A DNA stretch of 27,264 nucleotides, from positions 1 to 27,264 of the forward strand of contig DCLA01000100.1 of the NCBI GenBank assembly GCA_002320815.1, written 5' to 3'. Below are positions 15,627 through 24,092 of the stretch, piece by piece (the stretch's first letter is position 1; each line of letters starts with the position of its first letter). Both the position numbers and the translations under genes were made by a program. Origin of the DNA: Myxococcales bacterium UBA1660 (GTDB lineage: Bacteria > Myxococcota_A > Polyangia > Polyangiales > Houyiibacteriaceae). The notes below the pieces were generated by a model that saw only the letters and a program-made list of their open reading frames with translations, ran no database searches and was not told where the DNA came from.

Positions 15627-18600
15627 ATGCGCCGTACGATCGCTCTCCTCGCCTGCTCCCTGACCCTGGTCGCCTGTGGCGACGACACGGAGATGGGGCC
15701 CGATGCGGCGCTCGACCCCGACGGCGGCCCGGTGGACATGCGGCCCCCGGAGTCGGTCTGCGACCCCAACCCCTGCACCGCGCCCGACCGCGGCGTCTGC
15801 GTCGAGGAGGACGGCGCCGCCCGCTGCGACTGCGATCCCGGCTTCGAGCTCGAGGCGGACACCTGCGTGGCCGCCGAGACCTGTGGGCCCGACACCTGCG
15901 CCGGCCACGGCACCTGCAGCGAGGACGAGGCGGGGCTCACCTGCGCCTGCGAGCTGGGCTACGGCGGGACCTTCTGCGACGAGTGCGACGCCGACGCCGG
16001 CTACTACGACGACGGCACCGGCCGCTGCACTTTGGACGCCTGCACGCCCAACCCCTGCACCGAGGATCCCACCCGGCGCCGTTGCGAGGTGGAGGCCATG
16101 CGCGCCGTCTGCGTGTGCAACGCGGGCACCCACGAGGAAGAAGGCGCGTGCGTGGCAGACACCACCTGCGGGCCCACCACCTGCTCGGGCCACGGCGAGT
16201 GCACCGAGGACGGCGGCGCGGTGAGCTGCGCCTGCGAGAGCGGCTGGGTGGGCACCGGCTGCGACGAGTGCGACGAGGCCAGCGGCTACCATCCGGACGG
16301 GATGGGCGGCTGCACCATGGACGCCTGCCTGCCCAACCCCTGCACCGAGCCCAACCGCGGCGTGTGCATGGACGAGGGCGGCGTCACCTGCGGCTGTGAT
16401 CCGGGGACGCACCTGGAGGACGCCGGCTGCGTGGTCGACGAGGTCTGCGAGGCGGCGACCTGTTCCGGCAACGGCACCTGCGCGGTGGTCGCCGGCCGCA
16501 CCGAGTGCACCTGCGACGCCGGGTACACCGGCGGCGACTGCGCCACCTGCGCGATGGGCTACCACGAGGACGGCCTGGGCGGCTGCACCATGGACCCCTG
16601 CCTGCCCAACCCGTGCATGGACCCGCTGCAGAGCGTCTGCGTGGCCATGGGCGCCACGGCTACCTGCGAGTGCGATCCCGGCGCGCACCCGGACGGCACC
16701 GGGGGGTGCACCACCGACCCCTGCGTGCCGGACACCTGCCTGGCCATGAACATGGCCTGCCGCGCCGTGGACGGAGCGCCCGAGTGCTACACGCCCGAGT
16801 GCGACGACGGGAACCCCTGCACCGACGACGCCGTGGTCGGCGGCATCTGCCGCAACACGGCCGTCGCCGACGGCACCGCGTGTTCCACCGGCATCTGCCA
16901 GGTGGGCGAGAGCTGCTCCAGCGGGACCTGCGGCGGCGGAGCGCCCCGGGCGTGCGACGACGGGAACCCCTGCACCGCGGACTTCTGCAGCGAGCCCGCG
17001 GGCTGCGGCGCGATGAACGACGACTCGCTGGTCCCGCCCGACGACGGCGTGGCCTGCACCACCGGGACCTGCACCGCGGGCGCGGCCGCCCACGTGCCCA
17101 CCGACGCGCTCTGCTCCGACGGGCTGTGGTGCAACGGCGACGAGGTCTGCGCCCCGGGGGCCGGCGCCGACGCCGACGGCTGCGTGGTCGAGGACGTGCC
17201 CGTCGCGCCGGGGCCGAGCACCCCCTGCGCCTCGTGGCGCTGCGACGAGGCCGGCGACGCCTGGGTGCAGGACACCCTGGCCACCGGCGCGAGCTGCGAC
17301 GACGGCGTCGCCTGCACCAGCGGCGACGTGTGCACCGCGAGCGGGGTGTGCCTGGGCACGATCAGCGGGAGCTGTGCGCCCAGCGGGACCTGCGCGAGCA
17401 CCGTGCCCTGGACCGGGACCGTGGACGTCGGCGCGGCGCCGGTCACCGGGACCATCACCCAGAACGGCGCGACCCTGCCGGTGACCACCCCGGCCTACCA
17501 GAACGGCGTGCTCTGGGCCCGGGCCCAGGACACCGGCGCGCTCCATCGCTTGAAGATCGTGAACTGGCGGACGGGTGGGGGCTCCTACCCGAACTACCAG
17601 CGCAGCGCGGACGCGGACCAGTTCGCCACGCTGCTCATCCCCGGCGTGTACGACGTGCTCTGGCAGCGAGCCTACGGCGACGCGGCGCCGGAGCCCTACG
17701 TCGACGCGCAGACCCGGACGCCCTCGGTGGACCCGGTGGTGAACGGCTTCCGGGTGATCGAGCGCGACGTGATCGTGCCGGCCGGGGGGCGCACCCTGGA
17801 CGTGGACGTCGGGGCCACCGTGGTGAGCGGGACCATCACCCAGAACGGCGCGACGCTGCCGATGACCACGCCCGACTACCAGAACGGATCCCTCTGGGCG
17901 CGGGCTCGCGATACCGGCGCGCTCCATCGGTTGAAGCTGGTGAACTGGCGCACCGGCACGGGCGGCTCCTACCCGAATTACATGCGCAGCGCGGACGCCG
18001 ACCAGTACGCCACGCTCCTGATCCCCGGCACCTACGACCTGCTCTGGGAGCGGGCCTACGGCGACGCGTCGCCCGAACCCTACGTGGACGCCCAGGCGCG
18101 CTCGCCCTACGCCGACCCGGTGGTGAACGGCTTCCGGGTGGTGCAGACCGGCGTGACCATCGGTGGCGCCAGCCAGACGGTGAACGTGGACCTCGGGGTG
18201 ACCGAGGTGAGCGGGACCATCACCCAGAACGGCGCGACGCTGCCGATGACCACCCCGGACTACCAGAACGGGGTCCTCTGGGCGCGGGCTCGCGACACCG
18301 GCGCGCTCCATCGGCTGAAGCTGGTGAACTGGCGGACCGGCGCGGGCGGCTCCTACCCGAACTACATGCGCAGCGCGGACGCCGACCAGTACACGACGCT
18401 GCTGATCCCCGGCACCTACGACCTGCTCTGGGAACGGGCCTACGGCGACGCGTCGCCCGAGCCCTACGTGGACGCCCAGGCGCGCTCGCCCTACGCGGAC
18501 CCGGTGGTGAACGGCTTCCGGGTGGTGCAGACCGGGGTGACCATCGGCGGCGCCAGCCAGACGGTGAACGTGGACATCGGGGTGACCGAGGTGAGCGGGA

Positions 18601-19700
18601 CCATCACGCAGAACGGGGCGACGCTGCCGATGACCACCCCGGACTACGAGAACGGGGTCCTCTGGGCGCGGGCCCAGGACACCGGCGCGCTCCACCGGCT
18701 GAAGCTGGTGAACTGGCGCACCGGCGCGGGCGGCTCGTACCCGACCTACATGCGCAGCGCGGACGCGGACCAGTACACGACGCTGCTGATCCCCGGCACC
18801 TACGACCTGCTCTGGGAGCGGGCCTACGGCGACGCGTCGCCCGAGCCCTACGTGGACGCCCAGGAGCGTTCACCCACCGCGGACCCGGTGGTGAACGGCT
18901 TCCGCGTGCTGCGGACCGGCGTCGTCATCGGTGGCGCGAGCCAGACGGTGGACGTGGATCTCGGCGCGACGGTGGTGACGGGCACCATCACCCAGAACGG
19001 GACGACGCTGCCGATGACCACCCCCGCCTACGAGAACGGGGTTCTCTGGGCGCGGGCCCAGGACACCGGCGCGCTCCACCGGTTGAAGCTGGTGAACTGG
19101 CGGACCGGCGCGGGCGGCTCGTACCCGACCTACATGCGCAGCGCCGACGCGGACCAGTACGCCACGCTGCTGATGCCCGGCACCTACGACCTGCTCTGGC
19201 AGCGGGCCTACGGCGACGCGTCGCCGGAACCCTACGTGGACGCCCAGGAGCGGGCGCCCACGGCGGACCCGGTGGTGAACGGCTTCCGCGTGCTGCGGAC
19301 GGACGTCGTCATCGGTGGCGCGAGCCAGACGGTGGACGTGAACCTCGGCGCCCTCGCGCTCGGGGGGACGATCACGCAGAACGGTGGGCTCCTGCCGATC
19401 ACCACGCCCGCCTACGAGAACGGGGTCCTTTGGGCGCGGGCCCGGGACACCGGCGCGCTCCACCGGCTGAAGTTGGTGAACTGGCGCACCGGCGGCGGGT
19501 CCTACCCGAACTATCGCCGCAGCGACGACGCGAACCGCTTCGACACCCTGGTGATGCCGGGCGCCTACGACCTGCTCTGGCAGCGAGCCTACGGCGACGC
19601 GACGCCGGAGCCCTACGTGGACGCGCAGACCCGGTCGCCCTCGGTGGACCCGGTGGTGAACGGCTTCCGGGTCCTGCAGGAGTGCGTCGCCCTCGAGTGA
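15627..19700 (+). CDS. Giant EGF-like, Cys-rich lipoprotein with six tandem C-terminal domains
   Basis: A 1357-residue surface lipoprotein. The signal peptide MRRTIALLACSLTLVAC gives lipobox Cys17. Residues about 40-375 are alternating EGF-like modules of two kinds (C.PNPC...GVC......CDCDPG and CGPTTCSGHGEC...CACESGW.G..CDEC). Residues about 380-590 are a second Cys-rich region with CDDGNPCT motifs. From residue about 597 to the end are six domains of 127-128 residues without cysteines, each beginning with GTITQNG and containing LHRLK(L/I)VNWRTG, YDLLWERAYGDA and DPVVNGFRV. The overall layout, a disulfide stalk and repeated beta-sandwich heads, suggests adhesion or carbohydrate/polymer contact, which is inference. 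The start is chosen at the signal peptide. The antiporter gene follows after 42 bases on the same strand. Confidence 0.85.
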   Translation: MRRTIALLACSLTLVACGDDTEMGPDAALDPDGGPVDMRPPESVCDPNPCTAPDRGVCVEEDGAARCDCDPGFELEADTCVAAETCGPDTCAGHGTCSEDEAGLTCACELGYGGTFCDECDADAGYYDDGTGRCTLDACTPNPCTEDPTRRRCEVEAMRAVCVCNAGTHEEEGACVADTTCGPTTCSGHGECTEDGGAVSCACESGWVGTGCDECDEASGYHPDGMGGCTMDACLPNPCTEPNRGVCMDEGGVTCGCDPGTHLEDAGCVVDEVCEAATCSGNGTCAVVAGRTECTCDAGYTGGDCATCAMGYHEDGLGGCTMDPCLPNPCMDPLQSVCVAMGATATCECDPGAHPDGTGGCTTDPCVPDTCLAMNMACRAVDGAPECYTPECDDGNPCTDDAVVGGICRNTAVADGTACSTGICQVGESCSSGTCGGGAPRACDDGNPCTADFCSEPAGCGAMNDDSLVPPDDGVACTTGTCTAGAAAHVPTDALCSDGLWCNGDEVCAPGAGADADGCVVEDVPVAPGPSTPCASWRCDEAGDAWVQDTLATGASCDDGVACTSGDVCTASGVCLGTISGSCAPSGTCASTVPWTGTVDVGAAPVTGTITQNGATLPVTTPAYQNGVLWARAQDTGALHRLKIVNWRTGGGSYPNYQRSADADQFATLLIPGVYDVLWQRAYGDAAPEPYVDAQTRTPSVDPVVNGFRVIERDVIVPAGGRTLDVDVGATVVSGTITQNGATLPMTTPDYQNGSLWARARDTGALHRLKLVNWRTGTGGSYPNYMRSADADQYATLLIPGTYDLLWERAYGDASPEPYVDAQARSPYADPVVNGFRVVQTGVTIGGASQTVNVDLGVTEVSGTITQNGATLPMTTPDYQNGVLWARARDTGALHRLKLVNWRTGAGGSYPNYMRSADADQYTTLLIPGTYDLLWERAYGDASPEPYVDAQARSPYADPVVNGFRVVQTGVTIGGASQTVNVDIGVTEVSGTITQNGATLPMTTPDYENGVLWARAQDTGALHRLKLVNWRTGAGGSYPTYMRSADADQYTTLLIPGTYDLLWERAYGDASPEPYVDAQERSPTADPVVNGFRVLRTGVVIGGASQTVDVDLGATVVTGTITQNGTTLPMTTPAYENGVLWARAQDTGALHRLKLVNWRTGAGGSYPTYMRSADADQYATLLMPGTYDLLWQRAYGDASPEPYVDAQERAPTADPVVNGFRVLRTDVVIGGASQTVDVNLGALALGGTITQNGGLLPITTPAYENGVLWARARDTGALHRLKLVNWRTGGGSYPNYRRSDDANRFDTLVMPGAYDLLWQRAYGDATPEPYVDAQTRSPSVDPVVNGFRVLQECVALE
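17416..19680 (+). repeat. Six tandem 381/384-bp coding repeats
   Basis: The conserved ACCATCAC (G in the last copy) of the GTITQNG segment recurs at 17451, 17832, 18216, 18600, 18984 and 19368, a period of 381 then 384 bases. Copies 2-5 are nearly identical at the nucleotide level, while copies 1 and 6 are more diverged and lack one codon in GTGGGSYP. The pattern fits expansion of inner copies by unequal crossing-over. Each copy encodes one compact beta-rich domain ending in a V(N/D)V(D/N)(L/I)G strand. Confidence 0.9.
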
Positions 19701-19742
19701 GACGCTCGTCACTGAAGGGCACCCTCGCGCGTCTCAGCGGCG

Positions 19743-20765
19743 ATGGCGCTCGAAGTGCTGATGTACGTGGGGATCCTGGCGGTCTCCACGGTGCTCACCT
19801 GGAAGGGCAGCGACGCCCTCGAGCTCTCCGCCAGCCGCCTCGCGGTGCGCTACCGCCTGCCGCCCATCGTGCAGGGGAGCTTGGTGGTCGCGGTGGGCTC
19901 GAGCTTCCCCGAGCTGACCACCACCGTGGCCTCCTCGCTGATCCACGGCGAGTTCGAGCTGGGCATGGCCTCCATCGTGGGCTCGGCGATCTTCAACATC
20001 CTGGTCATCCCCGGCCTCAGTGGGCTCGCCAACCGCGACCTCCACTACGACATCCGCTTGGTCTACCGCGACGCGCAGTTCTATCTGACCAGCGTCGCCG
20101 TCCTGCTCCTGGCCTTCTCCTTCGCGCTCATCTACGCGCCCTCGGACACCGCGCCCCTCGCCGGCGAGATGACCCGGCCCATCGCGCTGATCCCGCTGGG
20201 GCTCTACGGGGTCTACCTCTTCCTCCAGCACCAGGAGTGGAAGGGCGAGGGGAGCTCGCCGGTCGACGAGTCCGTCGAGCCCTCGGGGAGCGCCTGGAAG
20301 GACTGGGGGATCCTCCTGCTCGGGCTCGGCCTGGTCATCCTCGGCGTGGAGGGGCTCCTGCGGACGGCCATCTGGCTCGGCGACACCCTGGGGACCCCCA
20401 GCTTCCTCTGGGGCGCCACCGTGGTGGCCGCGGCGACCAGCATCCCGGACACCCTGATCAGCGTGCGCGGCGCCAAGCGCGGGGAGGGCGACGTGAGCGT
20501 GGGCAACGTCCTCGGCAGCAACATCTTCGACCTCCTGGTCGCGGTGCCCGTGGGCGTGATGATCACCGGCGCCGCCGTGGTGGACTTCGCCGTCGCCGCG
20601 CCGCTGATGGCCTACCTGACCCTGGGCACCATCGTGCTCTTCGCGCAGCTCCGGACCAGCCTGCGCCTCTCGGCCCGGGAGGCGGTGGTGCTCCTGGTGC
20701 TCTACGCCGTCTTCGTGGCCTGGCTGATCCTGGAGACCTTCGACGTGGTCGACCTCCTCGGCTGA
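19743..20765 (+). CDS. Ca2+/cation antiporter (CaCA family) membrane protein
   Basis: A 340-residue inner-membrane exchanger, probably moving Ca2+ or Na+ against protons or Na+. Both signature alpha repeats are present: SLVVAVGSSFPELTTTVASS...GMASIVGSAIFNILVIPG (residues about 46-91, Glu57) and VAAATSIPDTLISVRGAKRGEGDVSVGNVLGSNIFDLLVAVP (about 221-263, with Asp in place of the first-repeat Glu). About ten hydrophobic segments flank a short charged central loop (HQEWKGEGSSPVDESVEPSG). The length is normal for bacterial YrbG-like members. It follows the giant lipoprotein after 42 bases and precedes mscL by 51 bases on the same strand, so co-transcription is possible. The ribosome site is weak (AGCGGCG). 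Confidence 0.92.
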   Translation: MALEVLMYVGILAVSTVLTWKGSDALELSASRLAVRYRLPPIVQGSLVVAVGSSFPELTTTVASSLIHGEFELGMASIVGSAIFNILVIPGLSGLANRDLHYDIRLVYRDAQFYLTSVAVLLLAFSFALIYAPSDTAPLAGEMTRPIALIPLGLYGVYLFLQHQEWKGEGSSPVDESVEPSGSAWKDWGILLLGLGLVILGVEGLLRTAIWLGDTLGTPSFLWGATVVAAATSIPDTLISVRGAKRGEGDVSVGNVLGSNIFDLLVAVPVGVMITGAAVVDFAVAAPLMAYLTLGTIVLFAQLRTSLRLSAREAVVLLVLYAVFVAWLILETFDVVDLLG

Positions 20766-20816
20766 ATCGCACCAACGCCATCTTGCCGCCCGCCACCGGG
20801 ACCCCATGACCCAGAG

Positions 20817-21275
20817 GTGCTGAAGGAATTCCGCGAGTTCGCCATCAAGGGCAACGTGGTCGACATGGCCGTGGGCATCATGATCGGCGCCGCGTTCTCG
20901 ACCATGGTCAAGTCCCTGGTCGACGACGTCATCATGCCCCCCATCGCCATGCTCACCGGCGGCCTCGACTTCTCGTCGAAGGTCATCGTGCTGCGCGAGG
21001 GCACCCCCGGCGGTCCCTACGACACGCCGGACGCCGCGCAGGAGGCCGGCGCGGTGGTCATCCGCTACGGGCAGTTCCTGAACAACATCATCGCCCTGCT
21101 CATCGTGGCGATGGTCCTCTTCTTCCTGGTCCGCTGGGTCAACCGGCTCCGCCGCCCGGAGACGCCGCCGGCGCCCACCACCCGCGCCTGCCCCTACTGC
21201 CGAAGCCACATCAACGAGAAGGCGACCCGCTGCCCGGAGTGCACCTCGGAGATCGAGCCGGAGGTCGCCGCGTAG
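20817..21275 (+). CDS. mscL: Large-conductance mechanosensitive channel with C-terminal zinc ribbon
   Basis: MscL forms a homopentameric inner-membrane pore that opens under high membrane tension to release solutes during osmotic downshock. The N-terminus (MLKEFREFAIKGNVVDMAVGIMIGAAFSTMVKSLVDDVIMPPIAML) is unmistakable, and the second membrane helix is FLNNIIALLIVAMVLFFLVRWVNRL (about 87-111). Instead of the usual charged C-terminal bundle, residues 125-142 read CPYC-x10-CPEC, a zinc-ribbon knuckle pair after a Pro-rich linker. Total length is 152. GTG at 20817 is the start, because the nearby ATG at 20806 is out of frame and ends at once. It follows the antiporter and converges on the SET operon. 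Confidence 0.93.
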   Translation: MLKEFREFAIKGNVVDMAVGIMIGAAFSTMVKSLVDDVIMPPIAMLTGGLDFSSKVIVLREGTPGGPYDTPDAAQEAGAVVIRYGQFLNNIIALLIVAMVLFFLVRWVNRLRRPETPPAPTTRACPYCRSHINEKATRCPECTSEIEPEVAA

Positions 21276-21320
21276 CCGTCGTTCGAGGCGCCGTCGTTCG
21301 AGGCGCCGTCGGTCCTAGCG
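21276..21320. repeat. 15-bp tandem repeat between convergent genes
   Basis: CCGTCGTTCGAGGCG is present twice exactly (21276-21305), followed by a degenerate third copy (CCGTCGGTCCTAGCG). It fills most of the 59-base gap between the mscL stop and the SET-protein stop. It could be slippage product or a bidirectional termination region. No T tract is seen. Confidence 0.7.
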
Positions 21321-21334
21321 CTGTCGTGGCGCCC

Positions 21335-21937
21335 TCAGCCGCCGCGGATGAGCCGCTGCACGTGGGGCGCGAAGTATCCTTCGTAGCGCCGCTGCAGCTC
21401 CGCCGAGCGCCAGTCCTCGGGCCCCACCCGCCCCCGACACCGGGCGGCACCGCAGCTGCAGTCGAAGCTGTCGTAGTCGTAGGTGTCGCTCATCGCGTAG
21501 TCGAAGCAGACCTCTTCGCCCGCTTCGATGGCGCGCAGGGCGACCAACACGATCTGCCCGCGGAGCCCGGCGTTGGGTTCGCAGGAGTGGTTCACCCAGT
21601 CGCCGGGGCCGTCGCTGTCGGAGTAGAGGAACTGGTCCAGCTCGACCTGGAGCGCGAAGCGCTGGCGGTCCTTGGGGAGCGCGGCGAGCTGCGCGGTGTC
21701 GATCACCCGGCCACCGAAGACCACCACCACGCTGCCCGCGGCGATGGGCTCGTCGGCGAAGAGGGCGCGCTCGCCGTCGGGGCGGATGCGGGTGCTGGTG
21801 GCCGCCGCCGCCATGGAGGTCGCCGGCCCCGGCGGCGCCACGGTCTCCACCGGGTTGGAGCGCCGCCGCGGGCGCGGCGACTTCACGGGACGAGCGACGG
21901 ACACCGGTACGAGATGACTTCGAGACTTCGGGCTCAT
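21335..21937 (-). CDS. SET-domain protein, candidate protein-lysine methyltransferase (second of pair)
   Basis: A 200-residue protein. Residues 1-45 are basic and Pro/Ser-rich (SPKSRSHLV...KSPRPRRRS), unlike the upstream paralogue, and could bind nucleic acid. The SET core starts at ALFADEPIAAGSVVVVFGG (58-76). Catalytic marks are NHSC (116-119) in DWVNHSCEPNA and FDY (145-147) in EVCFDYAMSD. A post-SET-like Zn cluster is suggested by CSCGAARCRG (C160, C162, C167, with NHSC Cys). Such enzymes transfer methyl from S-adenosylmethionine to protein lysines. The target here is unknown. It is the last gene of a three-gene unit. Its ATG overlaps the stop of the previous gene (ATGA), with AGGAGG 5 bases upstream. 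Confidence 0.85.
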   Translation of the reverse strand: MSPKSRSHLVPVSVARPVKSPRPRRRSNPVETVAPPGPATSMAAAATSTRIRPDGERALFADEPIAAGSVVVVFGGRVIDTAQLAALPKDRQRFALQVELDQFLYSDSDGPGDWVNHSCEPNAGLRGQIVLVALRAIEAGEEVCFDYAMSDTYDYDSFDCSCGAARCRGRVGPEDWRSAELQRRYEGYFAPHVQRLIRGG

Positions 21938-22530
21938 GGGCCCTCCTGCCCCCAAGGGGCGATCGCGACGTCCGCGAGAGGCGGAACGGGTCGTTCTCCA
22001 GCGAGGACCGACGCGGCGTGCGGGTCCACGCAACAGGGCACGAGCGGCTGCGCCGAGCCGGCGCTCGCGGCCACCGCGGCCTCGACCTCCCGCTGCCACC
22101 CGCGCCAGACGGGCTCGGGCACCGGGCCGCCGATGGACCCCCGACAGCCCGGCGCGCCGCAGCAGCAGGCGAGGGGCTCATCGAGGTTGCACTCGGCGTA
22201 GTCGCAGGTGATCTCCTCGCCGGGCGCCACGTCGGCCAGCGCGATCATCGCGTCGTGGCCCACGCCGCGCATCGTCGGCGAGCAGGAGTGGTTCACGTGC
22301 TTGCCCGCGTCCCAGCAGACGATCCACTCGCCGCGGGCGTTGCGGTAGCCCAGCCGGCGCGCGACGCCGAGGAGCGGCTCGGGCAGCGCGGCGAGGGCGT
22401 CGGCGGAGAGCACCACGTCCATCGCGTCGCGCACCCAGAGCAGGGTGCCGCGGGGGATGGGCGCGGTGGCGCGGACCCCCAGGCCCACGCCGTCGGTGCG
22501 CGCGAAGAGCTCCGTGTCGGGGTGCATCAT
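21934..22530 (-). CDS. SET-domain protein, candidate protein-lysine methyltransferase (first of pair)
   Basis: A 198-residue protein that is nearly all SET domain: GVGLGVRATAPIPRGTLLWV (14-33), CWDAGKHVNHSCSPTM with NHSC at 80-83, GEEITCDYAEC with the catalytic Tyr111, and CCCGAPGCRG (C122-C124, C129), a post-SET-like zinc site. It ends in a 60-residue tail with extra Cys (LVPCCVDPH). The cofactor is presumably S-adenosylmethionine and the substrate a protein lysine. The start codon at 22530 overlaps the stop of the GNAT-nitrilase gene (ATGATG), and its own stop overlaps the start of the next SET gene, so all three are translationally coupled. The two SET proteins share motifs but little else, so they are old paralogues or separate acquisitions. 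Confidence 0.85.
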   Translation of the reverse strand: MMHPDTELFARTDGVGLGVRATAPIPRGTLLWVRDAMDVVLSADALAALPEPLLGVARRLGYRNARGEWIVCWDAGKHVNHSCSPTMRGVGHDAMIALADVAPGEEITCDYAECNLDEPLACCCGAPGCRGSIGGPVPEPVWRGWQREVEAAVAASAGSAQPLVPCCVDPHAASVLAGERPVPPLADVAIAPWGQEGP

Positions 22531-24092
22531 CGGTCGTCGTCCAGGACGAAGGTCCGCACGCGGTGCAGCGGACGGAGCTCGTAGAGATCGTGGCGGAGCT
22601 CCCGGTGGGGCAGCACGCTGCCGGCGCTCCGGGCGTGGTCGAGCAGGGTGTAGTCCAGGTCGGCGATGGCCACGGTCTGCTCGTGGGCGGGCGCCTCGGC
22701 GGCCACCGCGCGGGGCGGGAAGCCGAAGTCGCTGGGCGTGAGGATCGCGCTCCGCGAGTAGTTCAGGTGGTAGGTCGGCCGCGCCAGGTTCCCGCAGGAG
22801 CCGGAGAGCGCCAGGTAGACCACGTTCTCGATGGCCCGCGCGTGGGCGCTCAACCGCACCCGGAGGTAGGCGGCTTCGTCGTCGGTGCTGAAGGGAACGA
22901 AGATCGTGTCCACGCCGGCGTCGGCCAGGAGGCGCGCGGGCTCCGGGAACTCGATGTCGAAGCAGACCTGCATCGCGAGCTTCCCGAAGGGACCCTGGAA
23001 GACCCGGAGCTCCTCGCCGGCGGTGAAGCCCCAGAGGTCCCGCTCGGTGGGCGTGAGGTGCAGCTTGTCCTGGGTGTAGACGTTGCCCCGCGGGGTCATC
23101 AGGTGCGCCACGTTGTAGAGGGCGTCGTCCCGGAGCACCGGGTGGGACCCGGCGACGATGTAGAGCCCGTGGCTGGTGGCCAGGTCCCGGAAGAGCTGCA
23201 CGTAGGCGTCGTGGAGGGCGGCCAAGGCGCGCATCTCGTCGGCGCTGCTGGGGTCCGCGAGGGACCCCAGCAGCGGCGCGGCGACGAGCTCCGGGAAGAC
23301 CAGGGCGTGGCACCCATACTCGTTGGCGACCGAGGCGAAGAAGGTCGCGGTCTCGGTGAAGGCCTTCAGGTCCACGCCGTCGCGCATGCGCCACTGGACC
23401 GCGCAGACCCGGGCGCGGCTCCACTGCCGCTCGGCGGTCGGTCGCTGGTGGGGCCGCTTGCGGGGATCGAAGCGCGGGTTCCGGTACTCGATGAGCGTGG
23501 CCCAGCCGGCGCTGGCCGAGTCCTCCATGAGATCCTGGCGGACGGCCAGCACCTCGTAGCCGGCGCGGAGCTGGGCGCTCAAGGCCGGGTCGCTCAGGCT
23601 GCCGTCGCGGACCTTGGCCACGTAGGTCTCCGGCTTCATCCGGTGGGCCACCGCGCCGTAGCCGGGCAGCCGACCGAAGGCGACCATCCGCCGCAGGTTG
23701 TGCTTCTCCAGGATCCGCTTGCGGGCGGCGTAGAGCTTCGCGGCGATGCGCTGGCCGCGCCAGGCCGGGTCCACGCCGATGTCCGCGCCGTAGAGGGTGT
23801 CGCCGGCCATGGTGTGGGTGGAGAAGGTCCCGCGGCCGGTCAGCTCGTCGAAGCTGTACTCCTCGAGGGGCGCGGGCATGTCCACGATGACGCTCGTGGC
23901 GTAGCCGACGACCTGGCCGTCCACCTCGGCCAGGAGCTGGCCCTCGGGGAAGGCGGCGAAGGCGAGCTGGAAGGTGCGCCGCCCGTATTGCTCGCCCTCC
24001 GGGTACTCCGGCCAGGCCGCCTTCTGACAGGCGACGATGGCTCCCAGGTCTTCGGGTCTCCACCGGCGGATGCGGACGCCCCTCTTCGTCAC
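22527..24092 (-). CDS. Bifunctional GNAT acetyltransferase / carbon-nitrogen hydrolase (nitrilase superfamily)
   Basis: A 521-residue fusion. Residues 5-200 form a GNAT domain (IRRWRPEDLGAIVACQKAAWP; acetyl-CoA loop region IGVDPAWRGQRIAAKLY at 105-121). Residues about 225-500 form a nitrilase-type amidohydrolase with the complete triad Glu268 (FPELV), Lys343 (DKLHLTPTERD) and Cys377 (MQVCFDIEFPE). This fusion is a known architecture (B. subtilis YhcX type), but its substrate is not established. GTG at 24092 is preferred over the in-frame TTG at 24128, because AGGA lies 6 bases before it, MTKRGVRIRRW starts the domain cleanly, and the TTG has no ribosome site. The same sequence contains TAGGAT, so the mRNA could alternatively be leaderless. 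It leads the operon with two SET-domain genes, overlapping the first by 4 bases. Confidence 0.9.
   Translation of the reverse strand: MTKRGVRIRRWRPEDLGAIVACQKAAWPEYPEGEQYGRRTFQLAFAAFPEGQLLAEVDGQVVGYATSVIVDMPAPLEEYSFDELTGRGTFSTHTMAGDTLYGADIGVDPAWRGQRIAAKLYAARKRILEKHNLRRMVAFGRLPGYGAVAHRMKPETYVAKVRDGSLSDPALSAQLRAGYEVLAVRQDLMEDSASAGWATLIEYRNPRFDPRKRPHQRPTAERQWSRARVCAVQWRMRDGVDLKAFTETATFFASVANEYGCHALVFPELVAAPLLGSLADPSSADEMRALAALHDAYVQLFRDLATSHGLYIVAGSHPVLRDDALYNVAHLMTPRGNVYTQDKLHLTPTERDLWGFTAGEELRVFQGPFGKLAMQVCFDIEFPEPARLLADAGVDTIFVPFSTDDEAAYLRVRLSAHARAIENVVYLALSGSCGNLARPTYHLNYSRSAILTPSDFGFPPRAVAAEAPAHEQTVAIADLDYTLLDHARSAGSVLPHRELRHDLYELRPLHRVRTFVLDDDR

Noticed and set aside
15417..18695. A 1092-codon open frame on the minus strand opposite the giant lipoprotein
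   Set aside because: It is a mirror of the high-GC codon pattern of the real gene: its product is low-complexity Gly/Ala/Val/His/Arg with repeats that copy the sense repeats, and it has no plausible start or domain.
17451..19380. Regular 381-384 base repeats considered as CRISPR or a mobile array
   Set aside because: The repeats are contiguous, in frame, and encode one conserved domain with no spacers.
22527..23317. Whether the GNAT-nitrilase is two genes joined by error
   Set aside because: The frame is continuous, the linker is natural, and this fusion is a known architecture, so it was kept as one gene.
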